Below, one piece after another: positions 1-8,471 of a stretch of 50,673 nucleotides of DNA (positions are counted from its first letter, which is position 1; each line of letters opens with the position of its first letter). The position numbers and the translations under genes were made by a program. The DNA is taken from the NCBI RefSeq assembly GCF_030690725.1, contig NZ_JAUYGD010000087.1, positions 1 to 50,673 on the forward strand, read 5' to 3'. The notes under the pieces are model-generated. The model was not told the origin of the DNA, made no database searches, and saw nothing but the letters and a program-made list of their open reading frames with translations. This DNA comes from Pseudomonas sp. (GTDB taxonomy: Bacteria; Pseudomonadota; Gammaproteobacteria; Pseudomonadales; Pseudomonadaceae).

Positions 1-76
<76 letters not shown>

Positions 77-239
77 CCGGCCATTCTATATAGGAATGAT
101 CTTTTGTCAATTGATTGTTGCTGTTTAATCAATAACTTAAATGATGCGTTGGCGGAGAAACAAAAAATCGCAGGGGCAATCTTTGATGTCGCGCAGCGAT
201 GGGCCCGGCGAGGGAGGGCTGCTATAGGACGCAAGAAAC

Positions 240-269
240 AAAAAAGGCCACTCGATTGAGTGGCCTTTT
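240..269 (-). terminator. intrinsic terminator after tRNA-fMet copy 2
   Basis: Read on the minus strand, an 8-bp perfect stem (GGCCACTC / GAGTGGCC, loop AATC) is followed by six T. It lies 10 nt downstream of the tRNA at 279-355, so that tRNA is probably transcribed and terminated alone rather than co-transcribed with copy 1. Confidence 0.9.
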
Positions 270-278
270 CTGAGTATC

Positions 279-355
<77 letters not shown>

Positions 356-560
356 GCGCCAATTCTAGCGTCTAAATGCTGCTTGTCAACCTAAAGGTGG
401 CTAGAAGTTGTTTTTATTCAGGTGCTTAGCCGTGCGCTGGCGAGTTTTGCGCTGCAGAACCCTGTGCTAGAGCCTGATTGGGTGGACAGGTTTGCTTTCG
501 GCATAGCCCGCAACCGGGCTGTTGGGCTAGAGTCCGTGCCCATTAAACGGGAGGAAAGTT

Positions 561-776
561 ATGAGCGTTGAATGCAAAGCCTGTGGTGCTCAGGTGCCAG
601 CTGATGCCAAGACCTGTCCGGGTTGCGGCGCTGCCGTGGTGGCGAAGACCAAGTTGGTGCCGCTGGCGGCTTTTATGCTGATTGTTATCCTGATTATCCA
701 GTCTTATATGGGCAAGTCTGAGGATGCGGCGAACGAGGCCAAGCCAGCAGCGCCTGTTAGTTCAGCTGAGCAGTAG
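561..776 (+). CDS. small zinc-ribbon, single-pass membrane protein
   Basis: A 71-residue protein with an N-terminal zinc-ribbon knuckle pair (CKACG near residue 5, CPGCG near residue 19), then one hydrophobic segment at about residues 32-50, then a short Ala/Pro-rich tail. The start is supported by the purine-rich GGGAGGAAAG just upstream. It lies 23 nt before dinB on the same strand and is probably co-transcribed with it. The topology suggests a cytoplasmic zinc ribbon anchored in the inner membrane. No function is known to me, and the link to translesion synthesis is only positional. Confidence 0.85.
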   Translation: MSVECKACGAQVPADAKTCPGCGAAVVAKTKLVPLAAFMLIVILIIQSYMGKSEDAANEAKPAAPVSSAEQ

Positions 777-799
777 CAGCAGGGTTGGTAGGCCTGGCA

Positions 800-1861
800 A
801 TGAGCAGCCGCAAAATAATCCACGTCGATTGCGACTGCTTCTACGCGGCAATCGAGATGCGGGATGACCCGAGCCTGGCCAGCAAGCCCTTGGCGGTCGG
901 TGGTTCGGCGGATCGGCGCGGGGTGATTGCCACCTGCAACTACGAGGCGCGCAGTTATGGTGTGCGTTCGGCGATGGCCTCCGGGCAGGCGCTGAAATTG
1001 TGCCCCGATCTGGTGATCGTCAAACCACGGATGGATGCCTATAAGGCAGTGTCGCGGGAGATTCAGGCGATCTTTCGTGATTACACCGAGTTGATCGAAC
1101 CCTTGTCGCTGGATGAGGCCTACCTGGATGTAACGGACAGCCCGCATTTTGCTGGCAGCGCCACGCGCATCGCCCAGGATATTCGTCGGCGGGTCTCGCA
1201 GGAGCTGCATATCACCGTCTCGGCGGGCGTGGCGCCGAACAAGTTCCTGGCCAAGATCGCCAGCGACTGGAAGAAGCCTAATGGCCTCTTTGTTATCACT
1301 CCGGATCAGGTTGAGGATTTTGTTGCCGCCTTACCGGTGAGCAAGCTGCATGGGGTGGGCAAGGTCACAGCCGACAAGCTCGGGCGTTTGGGCATTCGTA
1401 CCTGCAGCGACCTGCGCGAATGGAACAAGCTGGCGTTGGTTAAGGAGTTCGGCAGTTTCGGCGAGCGCTTGTGGGGGCTGGCGCGCGGGATTGATGATCG
1501 GCTCGTGCATAACGACAGTCGGCGTCAGTCGGTCAGCGTAGAAAACACCTTTGATAAGGATTTGCCGGACTTGGCCGCCTGCCTGGAGCAGTTGCCCGCG
1601 CTGCTGGAGCAACTGGCCACCCGTATGGCCCGGCTTGATCCGAGTTATCGACCGGATAAGCCGTTCGTCAAAATCAAGTTTCACGACTTCAGCCAGACCA
1701 CCCTGGAGCAGGGCGGTGCGCGGCGCGATCTGGAGAGTTATACGCGGCTTATGAGCGCCGCCTTTGCCCGTGGCAACAAGGCGGTGCGCCTGCTCGGCGT
1801 TGGCGTGCGCTTGCATGACCTGCGCGGCAGGCATGAGCAGCTGGAATTATTTGCGCCCTGA
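800..1861 (+). CDS. dinB: DNA polymerase IV (Y-family translesion polymerase)
   Basis: Error-prone polymerase that extends mismatched or lesion-blocked primers. At 353 residues it matches the usual DinB length. Visible signatures are the first metal ligand Asp10 in the DCDCFYAAIE block (Tyr15 at the steric-gate position), the catalytic SLDEAYLD block with Asp105 and Glu106, the KKPNG segment of the palm, and a C-terminal QLELF that fits the beta-clamp-binding consensus. The start is the ATG at 800; an in-frame TTG at 785 is less likely. I saw no clear LexA box upstream of the zinc-ribbon/dinB pair. Confidence 0.97.
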   Translation: MSSRKIIHVDCDCFYAAIEMRDDPSLASKPLAVGGSADRRGVIATCNYEARSYGVRSAMASGQALKLCPDLVIVKPRMDAYKAVSREIQAIFRDYTELIEPLSLDEAYLDVTDSPHFAGSATRIAQDIRRRVSQELHITVSAGVAPNKFLAKIASDWKKPNGLFVITPDQVEDFVAALPVSKLHGVGKVTADKLGRLGIRTCSDLREWNKLALVKEFGSFGERLWGLARGIDDRLVHNDSRRQSVSVENTFDKDLPDLAACLEQLPALLEQLATRMARLDPSYRPDKPFVKIKFHDFSQTTLEQGGARRDLESYTRLMSAAFARGNKAVRLLGVGVRLHDLRGRHEQLELFAP

Positions 1862-1879
1862 CAGCGGCGCTGAAAATAG

Positions 1880-1911
1880 AAAAGGCGAAGCCGCAGGGCT
1901 TCGCCTTTTTT
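1880..1911. terminator. bidirectional intrinsic terminator between dinB and the helicase gene
   Basis: AAGGCGAAGCC and GGCTTCGCCTT form a stem with loop GCAG, flanked by a run of A on the left and T on the right. It therefore works as a terminator for dinB (plus) and for the convergent helicase gene (minus). Confidence 0.9.
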
Positions 1912-1924
1912 AGTTGCGCAGGGA

Positions 1925-3373
1925 TCAGTGCTTGCGCGGGACCGGCTTGAGCAGCTCATCCGGCGGCATTTCGCAGGCGATCTTGCGGCCCAGCAGGGCT
2001 TCGATGGCCGGCAAGGCGTAGGCGTCGTCTTCACCAGCAAAGCTGATTGAGGTGCCACTGCTGCCGGCGCGGCCGGTACGACCGATGCGGTGCACGTAGT
2101 CGTCCGGGGTTTCCGGCAGGGTGAAGTTGATCACGTGGCTGATCGCATCGACGTGGATACCGCGGCCGGCCACGTCGGTGGCGACCATCACGCGGATCTT
2201 GCCTTCGCGGAAGCCTTCCAGGGCGCGGATGCGCTTGTGTTGTGGCACATCGCCTGACATCTGCACGGCGCTGATGCCGTCACGGGTCAGGCGTTCTTCG
2301 ATGCGCCGCACTTCATCCTTGCGGTTGGCGAAGACCATCACACGAATCCAGTCGTTCTGGGTGATCAGGTTGTACAGCAGCTTGTATTTGTCGCTGCCGG
2401 CCACGGCATAAACGTGCTGTTCAACCGTGTCGCTGGCGACGTTTTCCGGCTCGATCTCGACGATCGCTGGCTCCGTGGTCCATTGCTTGGCCAGATTCAT
2501 CACGTCTTCGGTGAAGGTCGCGGAGAACAGCAGAGTCTGGCGTTCGCCCTTCATCGGGGTCTGGCGGATGATCTGGCGGACCTGGGGGATAAAGCCCATG
2601 TCGAGCATGCGGTCGGCTTCGTCGAGCACCATCACTTCGACCATATCCAGGTGCACTTCGCCGCGCTGATTGAAGTCGAGCAAACGCCCCGGAGTAGCCA
2701 CCAGAATGTCGCAGAAGCGCGACTCCAGCAGCTTGAGCTGTTTGTCGAAGTCCATGCCGCCAACAAAACTCATCACATTGAGGCCGGTGTATTTGGTCAG
2801 GTCGGCGGCGTCTTTGGCGATCTGCACCACCAGCTCGCGGGTCGGCGCGATGATCAGCGCGCGCGGCTCGCCCATATAACGCTCTTTCGGCGGCGGGGTT
2901 TGCAGCAACTGAGTGATGATCGAGATCAGGAAGGCGGCGGTTTTTCCCGTGCCGGTCTGGGCGCGGCCAATGGCGTCGCGGCCGCTGAGGGTATAGCCCA
3001 GTACCTGCGCCTGGATCGGCGTGCAGTACGGGAAGCCCAGATCATGGATGGCATGCATCAGCTCGGGGGAGAGCTTGAAGTCATGAAAACGGGTCTTGCC
3101 CTCGGCTGGCGCTACGGCGAAGTCTTCCAGTTTCCAGGTGTCGACTGGTTTGGCAGGGCGTTCGCGGCGCGGTTTCGCCGGTTTTTCCTTGCTCTGTAAC
3201 GGTTTTTCAGCGGCTTCAGTGGGGCGCGGTGAGGCGCTGCGGCTGGATTTGTCAGCGGTGGCGTCAGGCTGGACGCGCGGTGCGCTGGGCGTTACAGGTG
3301 ACGGAGTTGCTGGGCTGGGCTGCTCGCCCTCGGCTTTGCCGAATATTTTCTTGAGTGCTTTGAGCACGGTCAT
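1925..3373 (-). CDS. rhlB: DEAD-box ATP-dependent RNA helicase (RhlB-like)
   Basis: RNA-unwinding ATPase of 482 residues. An unusual N-terminal tail (about residues 14-78) is rich in Pro, Ser, Lys and Arg and probably disordered, possibly for RNA or degradosome contacts. The helicase core follows with Q-motif CTPIQ, Walker A AQTGTGKT (138-145), PTREL, GG, TPGRL, the DEAD box, SAT, and in the second RecA domain VATDVAGRGIHV and HRIGRTGRAG. The C-terminal extension is short. The assignment to RhlB rather than RhlE or SrmB rests on overall layout, so it is less certain than the family. Confidence 0.92.
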   Translation of the reverse strand: MTVLKALKKIFGKAEGEQPSPATPSPVTPSAPRVQPDATADKSSRSASPRPTEAAEKPLQSKEKPAKPRRERPAKPVDTWKLEDFAVAPAEGKTRFHDFKLSPELMHAIHDLGFPYCTPIQAQVLGYTLSGRDAIGRAQTGTGKTAAFLISIITQLLQTPPPKERYMGEPRALIIAPTRELVVQIAKDAADLTKYTGLNVMSFVGGMDFDKQLKLLESRFCDILVATPGRLLDFNQRGEVHLDMVEVMVLDEADRMLDMGFIPQVRQIIRQTPMKGERQTLLFSATFTEDVMNLAKQWTTEPAIVEIEPENVASDTVEQHVYAVAGSDKYKLLYNLITQNDWIRVMVFANRKDEVRRIEERLTRDGISAVQMSGDVPQHKRIRALEGFREGKIRVMVATDVAGRGIHVDAISHVINFTLPETPDDYVHRIGRTGRAGSSGTSISFAGEDDAYALPAIEALLGRKIACEMPPDELLKPVPRKH

Positions 3374-3471
3374 CTCATCAATTGGTTAAGGAGTGAACGG
3401 CCGCCAGTGTAAAGCAAGAAGCCGGCGCGGCGAAGTGCCGCGCCAGATGGCGGAGGTTGGCTGTTTTTTAC

Positions 3472-4635
3472 TCAATTTTCGGGAAGGCTGGCAAGCAGCA
3501 AACGCTGCACGTTGCCACCCATGATGGCGGCAATTTCGTCATGGCTGAAACCTGCCTTGAGCAGGCCTTCGGTCAGTTGCGGCAGTCCGGTGACATCAAA
3601 CGGCGCATGAATGGTGCCGTTGAAATCCGAGCCCAGGGCCACATGTTGCACGCCAATCAAGCCGGCGGTATAGCGGATTGCCTTGACGATGGCCTCGACC
3701 GACGTGGCGCAGACGGCAGCATCCCAGTAGCCGATACCGATGACCCCACCGGTGGCTGCGATGGCTTTCAGGTGTTTGTCGCTGAGGTTGCGCGTGCCTT
3801 TGCAGGTGCCTTCCACGCCTGTGTGGGAGACCAGAACCGGACGCGTGCTGATGGCCAGCACGTCATCGATCAGCGGGCGCGAGGCGTGGGCCAGGTCGAT
3901 CAGCATGGCTTTTTCTTCCAGGCGCTTGATCACTTGCCGGCCCAGCGGCGTCAGGCCGCCTTTTTCCAGGCCGTGGGCCGAGCCGCCGATTTCATTATCA
4001 AAGAAGTGGGTGAGGCCGGTGATGCGAAAGCCGGCGTCATAGAGTGCGTCGACGTTTTCCAGCTTTCCCTCGATCGGTTGCAGGCCCTCGGTGGCGAGAA
4101 TCGCCGCTACACGCTGCGGGTCTTTCTGCCAGGCGCTGACAAAGCTGGCCAGATCGCTGCGGTTCTTGATCATGACCAGGCGGCCGTCGCTATTGGCGCT
4201 GGCCTGATTGAGTTTGTGCGCCTGGTATAGGGCGCGTTGCAGCAGGCTGTCCCAGGTTTCCTTGGGCCAGCGTTGGGCCATGGCCAGCAGGGTGATGTTG
4301 TCGGTCTCTCCGCTATTGCTTTCATAGTTGATGCCGCGCGGCGTCTTGGTCACGGTGGAGAACACCTGCAGCCCAACGCGGCCTTCGAGCATGCGTGGCA
4401 GGTCGCTGTGGCCAAAGTCATAGCGCTTGAGCAGGTCGCGCTCCCACAACAGCACATCGTCATGCAGGTCGGCGATAAACAGCTGCTGATGCAACTGATT
4501 GGCCGGTTCACTGGCGGGGTAAGGCGCGGGGGATTCGACGCTGTTCATCTTGCGGTCAAGCAAGGAGGGCAGGGCAAACACACTGCCCGCAGCGATCAAC
4601 AGGATTATCAGCAGGGTGATCAGAATTTTGCGCAT
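3472..4635 (-). CDS. membrane-anchored dipeptidase (peptidase M19)
   Basis: Zinc dipeptidase of the renal-dipeptidase family (387 residues), predicted to cleave dipeptides outside the inner membrane. The N-terminus MRKILITLLIILL is a signal anchor. Metal-site signatures are the HxD in IADLHDDVL, the Glu of ATEGLQP, the His of VSHTGVEG and the late GSDFNG. An upstream in-frame ATG at 4647 adds four residues (MAPY); neither start has a convincing ribosome-binding site. The promoter region is occupied by a dispersed repeat (4662-4804), so this gene may be read through from the dehydrogenase upstream. Confidence 0.88.
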   Translation of the reverse strand: MRKILITLLIILLIAAGSVFALPSLLDRKMNSVESPAPYPASEPANQLHQQLFIADLHDDVLLWERDLLKRYDFGHSDLPRMLEGRVGLQVFSTVTKTPRGINYESNSGETDNITLLAMAQRWPKETWDSLLQRALYQAHKLNQASANSDGRLVMIKNRSDLASFVSAWQKDPQRVAAILATEGLQPIEGKLENVDALYDAGFRITGLTHFFDNEIGGSAHGLEKGGLTPLGRQVIKRLEEKAMLIDLAHASRPLIDDVLAISTRPVLVSHTGVEGTCKGTRNLSDKHLKAIAATGGVIGIGYWDAAVCATSVEAIVKAIRYTAGLIGVQHVALGSDFNGTIHAPFDVTGLPQLTEGLLKAGFSHDEIAAIMGGNVQRLLLASLPEN

Positions 4636-4661
4636 ATAAGGTGCCATCCGGGCGTTGTTGT

Positions 4662-4804
4662 TAGAGCCTGTTCCCGATCTGCTGCGCGTCGGCCCTGCGG
4701 CGTTAAAAACAGGCTCGGAATGCGCATGTACAAAAGTACACTCCGCTTCCTCGCCGGTTTTTGCCTTGCATGACTCTAGCTCGCGAGATCGTAAACAGAT
4801 TCTA
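4662..4804 (-). repeat. MITE-like dispersed repeat, copy A
   Basis: About 143 bp with imperfect terminal inverted repeats (left GAGCCTGTTCCCGATCT, right AGATCGTAAACAGATTC) and TA on both outer flanks. The interior carries the family core, read here on the minus strand (GAGGAAGCGGAGT...GCATTCCGAGCCTGTTTTTAACGCCG...GACGCGCAGCAG, given in pieces). It starts 6 nt beyond the stop codon of the hydroxyacid dehydrogenase gene and lies upstream of the dipeptidase start. Sister copies are at 12994-13135, 29257-29398 and 30648-30815. Confidence 0.85.
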
Positions 4805-4810
4805 GAAACT

Positions 4811-5767
4811 TCAATAACCACGAACAAAGTCCACGTGCCCACGCAGTGTGTGGCCGGCCTGCCAGCGCGCCAGGTTATCGACAAACAGCTGCACCAGCAG
4901 GCGCGGATCAGTCGGCGCCGAGCTGTGTCCGGTAAGCAGCAGACGCGGCGCATCCCAGAATGGGTGGCCTGCGGGCAACGGTTCTTCACGGCAGACATCA
5001 ATCACCGCGCCCACCAGTTGCCCCTGTTGCAGCGCACTGACCAGCGCCTGATCGACCACCGCCACACCACGCCCGGCATTGATAAACAGCGCGCTGGGCT
5101 TACAGGCGGCAAACAGCGCGGCGTCATAAATATCGCGGGTAGCCGGAGTATCCGGTAGCAGGTTGATCAGGTAATCGGCCTCGCCCACCAGGCGCAGCAG
5201 TTCGTCGAGCCCCGCCACCTGACGGAACGGAGACAGATTGCGCGGACTGCTGGCGATGCCGAGCAACTCGATGCCAAACGGTGCCAGAAACTGCGCCACG
5301 CTCAGGCCGATATCGCCCGCGCCGACAATCAGCGCCTTGCGCCCGGCCAAGCTGCGCGGCATGCGGTTGTCCCAACGCTGTTCGACCTGGGCAGCCAGTG
5401 CTGCAAACAATTGGCGCTCGTGCGCCAGCAGATGGCACAACACATACTCGGCCATCACCTGGCCAAAGATGCCCACGGCGCGGGTTAACGCGTAATCCGT
5501 TGGCAAGTCCTTGGTCAGCAGCGGCGTAATGCCCGCCCAGGTTGATTGCAGCCACTGGGGTTTAACGCCTTGACGCAGCAGCGCCGCAAGCAGATCCGGC
5601 TGGCCCAGCCAGAGCGGGCAGCTCGCGGCGTATTCGGCTAACTCAGCCGGCCGATTGCTGCCAAACAGCTCAAGCTCAGGTGCCTGCTGGCGCAGTAACT
5701 CGGCATACCGCGCGTGTTCGGCTTCGGCAATCAACACACGTACAGGGGCATTCGCAGTGGCGGGCAT
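4811..5767 (-). CDS. D-2-hydroxyacid dehydrogenase, NAD(P)-dependent
   Basis: Reduces 2-keto acids such as glyoxylate or hydroxypyruvate to D-2-hydroxyacids, or the reverse. The 318-residue protein has the Rossmann fingerprint GAGDIG near residue 150, the catalytic Arg in INAGRGVAVV, the Glu in CREEPLP and the His in LTGHSSAP, which is a full Arg-Glu-His triad. Substrate cannot be told from sequence. It ends the rnd-ycgL-dehydrogenase cluster and starts 5 nt after the ycgL stop. Repeat copy A lies immediately downstream. Confidence 0.93.
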   Translation of the reverse strand: MPATANAPVRVLIAEAEHARYAELLRQQAPELELFGSNRPAELAEYAASCPLWLGQPDLLAALLRQGVKPQWLQSTWAGITPLLTKDLPTDYALTRAVGIFGQVMAEYVLCHLLAHERQLFAALAAQVEQRWDNRMPRSLAGRKALIVGAGDIGLSVAQFLAPFGIELLGIASSPRNLSPFRQVAGLDELLRLVGEADYLINLLPDTPATRDIYDAALFAACKPSALFINAGRGVAVVDQALVSALQQGQLVGAVIDVCREEPLPAGHPFWDAPRLLLTGHSSAPTDPRLLVQLFVDNLARWQAGHTLRGHVDFVRGY

Positions 5768-5772
5768 GGTGG

Positions 5773-6066
5773 TTACATCGGGTCGTTACGGCGCAGCAAC
5801 TCGTCCGGCAGATGCTCGATATATTCATCTTCCGGCGGCGGCATCTGCAGGTGGTAGCCCTGCTCGTCGAGGTTGGCCAGCACCTTGTGGATGTCTTCGC
5901 GGGCCAGCACGCGCTCGGGTGTCAGCACCATCTCGAAGGCCAGGGCCGGCGGGCCGAAAGCCAGCAGCAGGTTTTCCGGCACGCGCTTGAGGCCATCGCT
6001 GCGCAGCACGTAGAGGTACATCTCGTTCTTGCGCGGGCTTTTGTAGATTGAGCAGATACGTTTCAC
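5773..6066 (-). CDS. ycgL: YcgL-family protein
   Basis: A 97-residue protein of unknown function, conserved in gammaproteobacteria. The start is the GTG at 6066-6064, giving VKRICSIYKSPRKNEMYLYV, the family's characteristic opening. The body shows LTPERVLAREDIHKVL and ends with YIEHLPDELLRRNDPM. The GTG overlaps the rnd stop codon in a 4-nt GTGA arrangement, indicating translational coupling with RNase D, so a role in RNA handling is possible but only inferred from this linkage. Confidence 0.93.
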   Translation of the reverse strand: MKRICSIYKSPRKNEMYLYVLRSDGLKRVPENLLLAFGPPALAFEMVLTPERVLAREDIHKVLANLDEQGYHLQMPPPEDEYIEHLPDELLRRNDPM

Positions 6067-7196
6067 GCGGACTCTCCGGTTGCAGCCAGGCAATCAAGCA
6101 GCGCCTGGCCCATCAATTCACGCCGCCAGCCGCGCAGCGACTCCGGCAGCTGGTAAGGCCCATTGGGGTAGCCGGTTTTCAGCAGGGCTTCGAGGGTTTT
6201 CTTGCGCAGCATCAGCTCCGGGGCGATGTTCAGGCGCTCACCTTCGCGCTGGCCGATGGCGCGCAGCTTTTTCAGCAATGACGCTGCTTCCAGCGGCAAT
6301 GGCTCTGGCAGGGCTTCAGGCCACTCTTCAGCCGGGGTGGCTGCCGCCTGCTTGATCAGCTGCAAAATAAACTCGCCGTCCTGGCGCACGGTTTTCGGGT
6401 GCATATCCTCGATCCGCGCCAGGGCCACCAGGTTGTCCGGCTGGGTGCGCGCCAGTGGCCACAGCGAATGCTCACGGATAATCCGGTTGCGCGGCTGGTT
6501 GCGTTTGCGCGCCTGACCTTCACGCCAGCTGCACAGCGCTTTCAGCACGGCCAACTGCTGCCGGTTGAGTTTCCAGGCCAGCTTGGCTTCGCGGTAGGCC
6601 AGCTCCGGGTCGACTTCGCGGCAGAGGTTACTGACCAGCTCGGCGCCGTCTTCCAACACCCAGGCGTATTTCTCGGCAGACAGCTGCGCCTTGAGCTGCG
6701 CATACACCTCAGCCAGGTGCAGCACGTCTTCGGCCGCATAACTGACCTGAGTGGCCGACAACGGCCGCTGCAGCCAGTCGGAGCGGGTCTCGCCCTTGGG
6801 CAGTTCGATATTCAGCACTGCCTGCACCAGGCGCGAATAGCCCATGGAGAAACCGAGGTTGAGGTAACCGGCGGCCAGTTGGGTGTCGAACAGCGGCGTG
6901 GGCAGGCTGCCGGTCAGGCGCAGAAAGACTTCCAAATCCTCGCTGCAGGCATGCAGCACCTTGACCACGGCCGGGTCCTGCAGCAGCTCGGTAAAGGGCG
7001 CCCAGTCGCTGATCAGCAGCGGATCGATCAGATACGCCCGCTCGCCCTCGCTAACCTGCAGCAGCCCGGCAATCGGGTAAAAGGTGTCGACCCGCATAAA
7101 CTCGGTATCCACCGCGACAAAGGCCAGCGTGCGCCAGGTTGCACAATGCTGCGCCAGGCTGGCGTTATCACCAATCCACTGAATATCAATCGCCAC
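6063..7196 (-). CDS. rnd: ribonuclease D
   Basis: 3'-to-5' exoribonuclease that trims tRNA precursors and other structured RNAs. The 377 residues contain a DEDD-type exonuclease domain with Exo I VDTEFMR (Asp30, Glu32), Exo II HACSEDLEVF (Asp87) and Exo III YAAEDVLHL (Tyr153, Asp157), followed by an HRDC-like helical region starting near residue 210 (LAWKLNRQQLAVLKAL). Length and motif spacing are normal. It is the first gene of the rnd-ycgL-dehydrogenase cluster and diverges from the lactonase gene at 7344. Confidence 0.96.
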   Translation of the reverse strand: MAIDIQWIGDNASLAQHCATWRTLAFVAVDTEFMRVDTFYPIAGLLQVSEGERAYLIDPLLISDWAPFTELLQDPAVVKVLHACSEDLEVFLRLTGSLPTPLFDTQLAAGYLNLGFSMGYSRLVQAVLNIELPKGETRSDWLQRPLSATQVSYAAEDVLHLAEVYAQLKAQLSAEKYAWVLEDGAELVSNLCREVDPELAYREAKLAWKLNRQQLAVLKALCSWREGQARKRNQPRNRIIREHSLWPLARTQPDNLVALARIEDMHPKTVRQDGEFILQLIKQAAATPAEEWPEALPEPLPLEAASLLKKLRAIGQREGERLNIAPELMLRKKTLEALLKTGYPNGPYQLPESLRGWRRELMGQALLDCLAATGESA

Positions 7197-7343
7197 GCGG
7201 CTCTCCCATCAAGAATGCCGCGCAGTATATATGCCCAGGCACTGTGCCGGGCATTTGCTGCCTTGGGCATCACAGATGCGAATGAACCCTGTAATCTGGC
7301 CGGCGCTTGCATCTGCTTACCTTCATCACAGGGAATAAAAACA

Positions 7344-8405
7344 ATGAAGAAACTGCTTGGCCTGCTTGTGGCCTTGATTGCTGCGGCGGCGATCTACCTC
7401 GCCGTCACACCCAGCCCGATTGATCCACTGGCCTGGGAAGCCCCGGCCATCCCGCCGATGACCGGCGTACTGGAACCCAACGACACGCTGATGAAGGCCG
7501 AACTGCTCGGCCGCGGCCAGGTGCATGGCCCGGAAGACACCGCCGTAGATGCCCAGGGCCAGGTATACGCCGGCCTGCATGACGGCAAGATCGTGCGCAT
7601 CAAGGCCGATGGCAGCGTGGAAACCTTTGTCGACACCCAAGGCCGCCCGCTGGGCATGGACTTTGACGGCGCCGGCAACCTGATCGTCGCCGACGCTTAC
7701 AAGGGCTTGCTGAGCATCGACGCCCAGGGCCAGATCAAGGTACTGACCACCGAAGCCGAAGGCGTAGCCTTCAAGTTCACCGACGATCTCGACATCGCTC
7801 GCGACGGCACCATCTACTTCAGCGATGCCAGTCAGCGTTTTGAGCAACCGGATTACCTGCTCGACCTGCTCGAAGCCCGCCCCCATGGCCGCCTGCTCAG
7901 CTACAACCCGGCTACTGGCGAAACCAAGGTGCTGCTCAAGGACCTGTACTTCGCCAACGGCGTGGCGCTGTCGGCCAATGAGGACTTCGTGCTGGTCAAC
8001 GAAACCTACCGCTACCGCATCACCCGTTACTGGCTGAGCGGCGACAAAGCCGGCACCCACGACATCTTTATCGACAACCTGCCGGGCCTGCCGGACAACC
8101 TGCAGGGCGACCGCAACGGCACTTTCTGGGTGGCCCTGCCGACCCCGCGCAAGGCCGATGCCGATATGCTGCATCGCTCGCCCTGGGCGAAATCGCAGCT
8201 GGCCAAACTGCCACGGGCCTTCTGGCCCAAAGCCGTGCCTTACGGTTTTGCCATCGCCCTCAATGAGCAAGGCGAAATCACCCAGAGCCTGCACGACACC
8301 AGCGGCACCCACCTGCGCATGATCACCTCGGTCAAACCGGTGGGCGACTACCTGTACTTCGGCAGTCTGGATAATGACCGGATCGGTAAGCTGAAAATCC
8401 GCTAA
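7344..8405 (+). CDS. SMP-30/strictosidine-synthase-like lactonase, membrane-anchored
   Basis: A six-bladed beta-propeller of the SMP-30/gluconolactonase or strictosidine-synthase-like superfamily (353 residues), related to paraoxonase-type hydrolases. An N-terminal signal anchor (MKKLLGLLVALIAAAAIYL) places it at or outside the inner membrane. Diagnostic blocks are ANGVALSANEDFVLVNET, the YRYRITRYWL strand and LPGLPDNLQGDRNGTFWV. The ATG at 7344 follows AGGGAA with about 9-nt spacing. The frame stays open far upstream across rnd, but that extension is antisense coding and was rejected. The substrate is unknown; lactones or phosphotriesters are typical for relatives. Confidence 0.88.
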   Translation: MKKLLGLLVALIAAAAIYLAVTPSPIDPLAWEAPAIPPMTGVLEPNDTLMKAELLGRGQVHGPEDTAVDAQGQVYAGLHDGKIVRIKADGSVETFVDTQGRPLGMDFDGAGNLIVADAYKGLLSIDAQGQIKVLTTEAEGVAFKFTDDLDIARDGTIYFSDASQRFEQPDYLLDLLEARPHGRLLSYNPATGETKVLLKDLYFANGVALSANEDFVLVNETYRYRITRYWLSGDKAGTHDIFIDNLPGLPDNLQGDRNGTFWVALPTPRKADADMLHRSPWAKSQLAKLPRAFWPKAVPYGFAIALNEQGEITQSLHDTSGTHLRMITSVKPVGDYLYFGSLDNDRIGKLKIR

Positions 8406-8416
8406 GCCATCAGCAC

Positions 8417-8456
8417 AAAAAAACCCGCGCAACTGCTTAGCTGCGCGGGCTTTTTA
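8417..8456. terminator. bidirectional terminator
   Basis: CCCGCGCA and TGCGCGGG pair around a 10-nt loop, with A7 on the left and T5 on the right. It separates the convergent lactonase gene and the spermidine-synthase-like gene. Confidence 0.9.
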
Positions 8457-8471
8457 ATGTTCGCGATTTAC

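Noticed and set aside
356..560. LexA/SOS box upstream of the zinc-ribbon/dinB pair
   Set aside because: No CTGT-N8-ACAG-like palindrome of reasonable quality could be found by eye, although dinB is often SOS-regulated.
3423..3443. Terminator after the dipeptidase gene
   Set aside because: GGCGCGGC and GCCGCGCC form a good stem on the minus strand, but only GGCTTCTTGC follows instead of a T run. It is not called as a feature.
6399..7343. N-terminal extension of the lactonase frame
   Set aside because: This stretch is antisense to rnd, which has intact catalytic motifs. The ATG at 7344 has a ribosome-binding site and begins a signal anchor.
7326..8432. Long open frame on the minus strand opposite the lactonase gene
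   Set aside because: It is an antisense shadow of a GC-rich gene: the plus-strand product has clear propeller motifs and a signal anchor, while the minus reading has no family features or ribosome-binding site.
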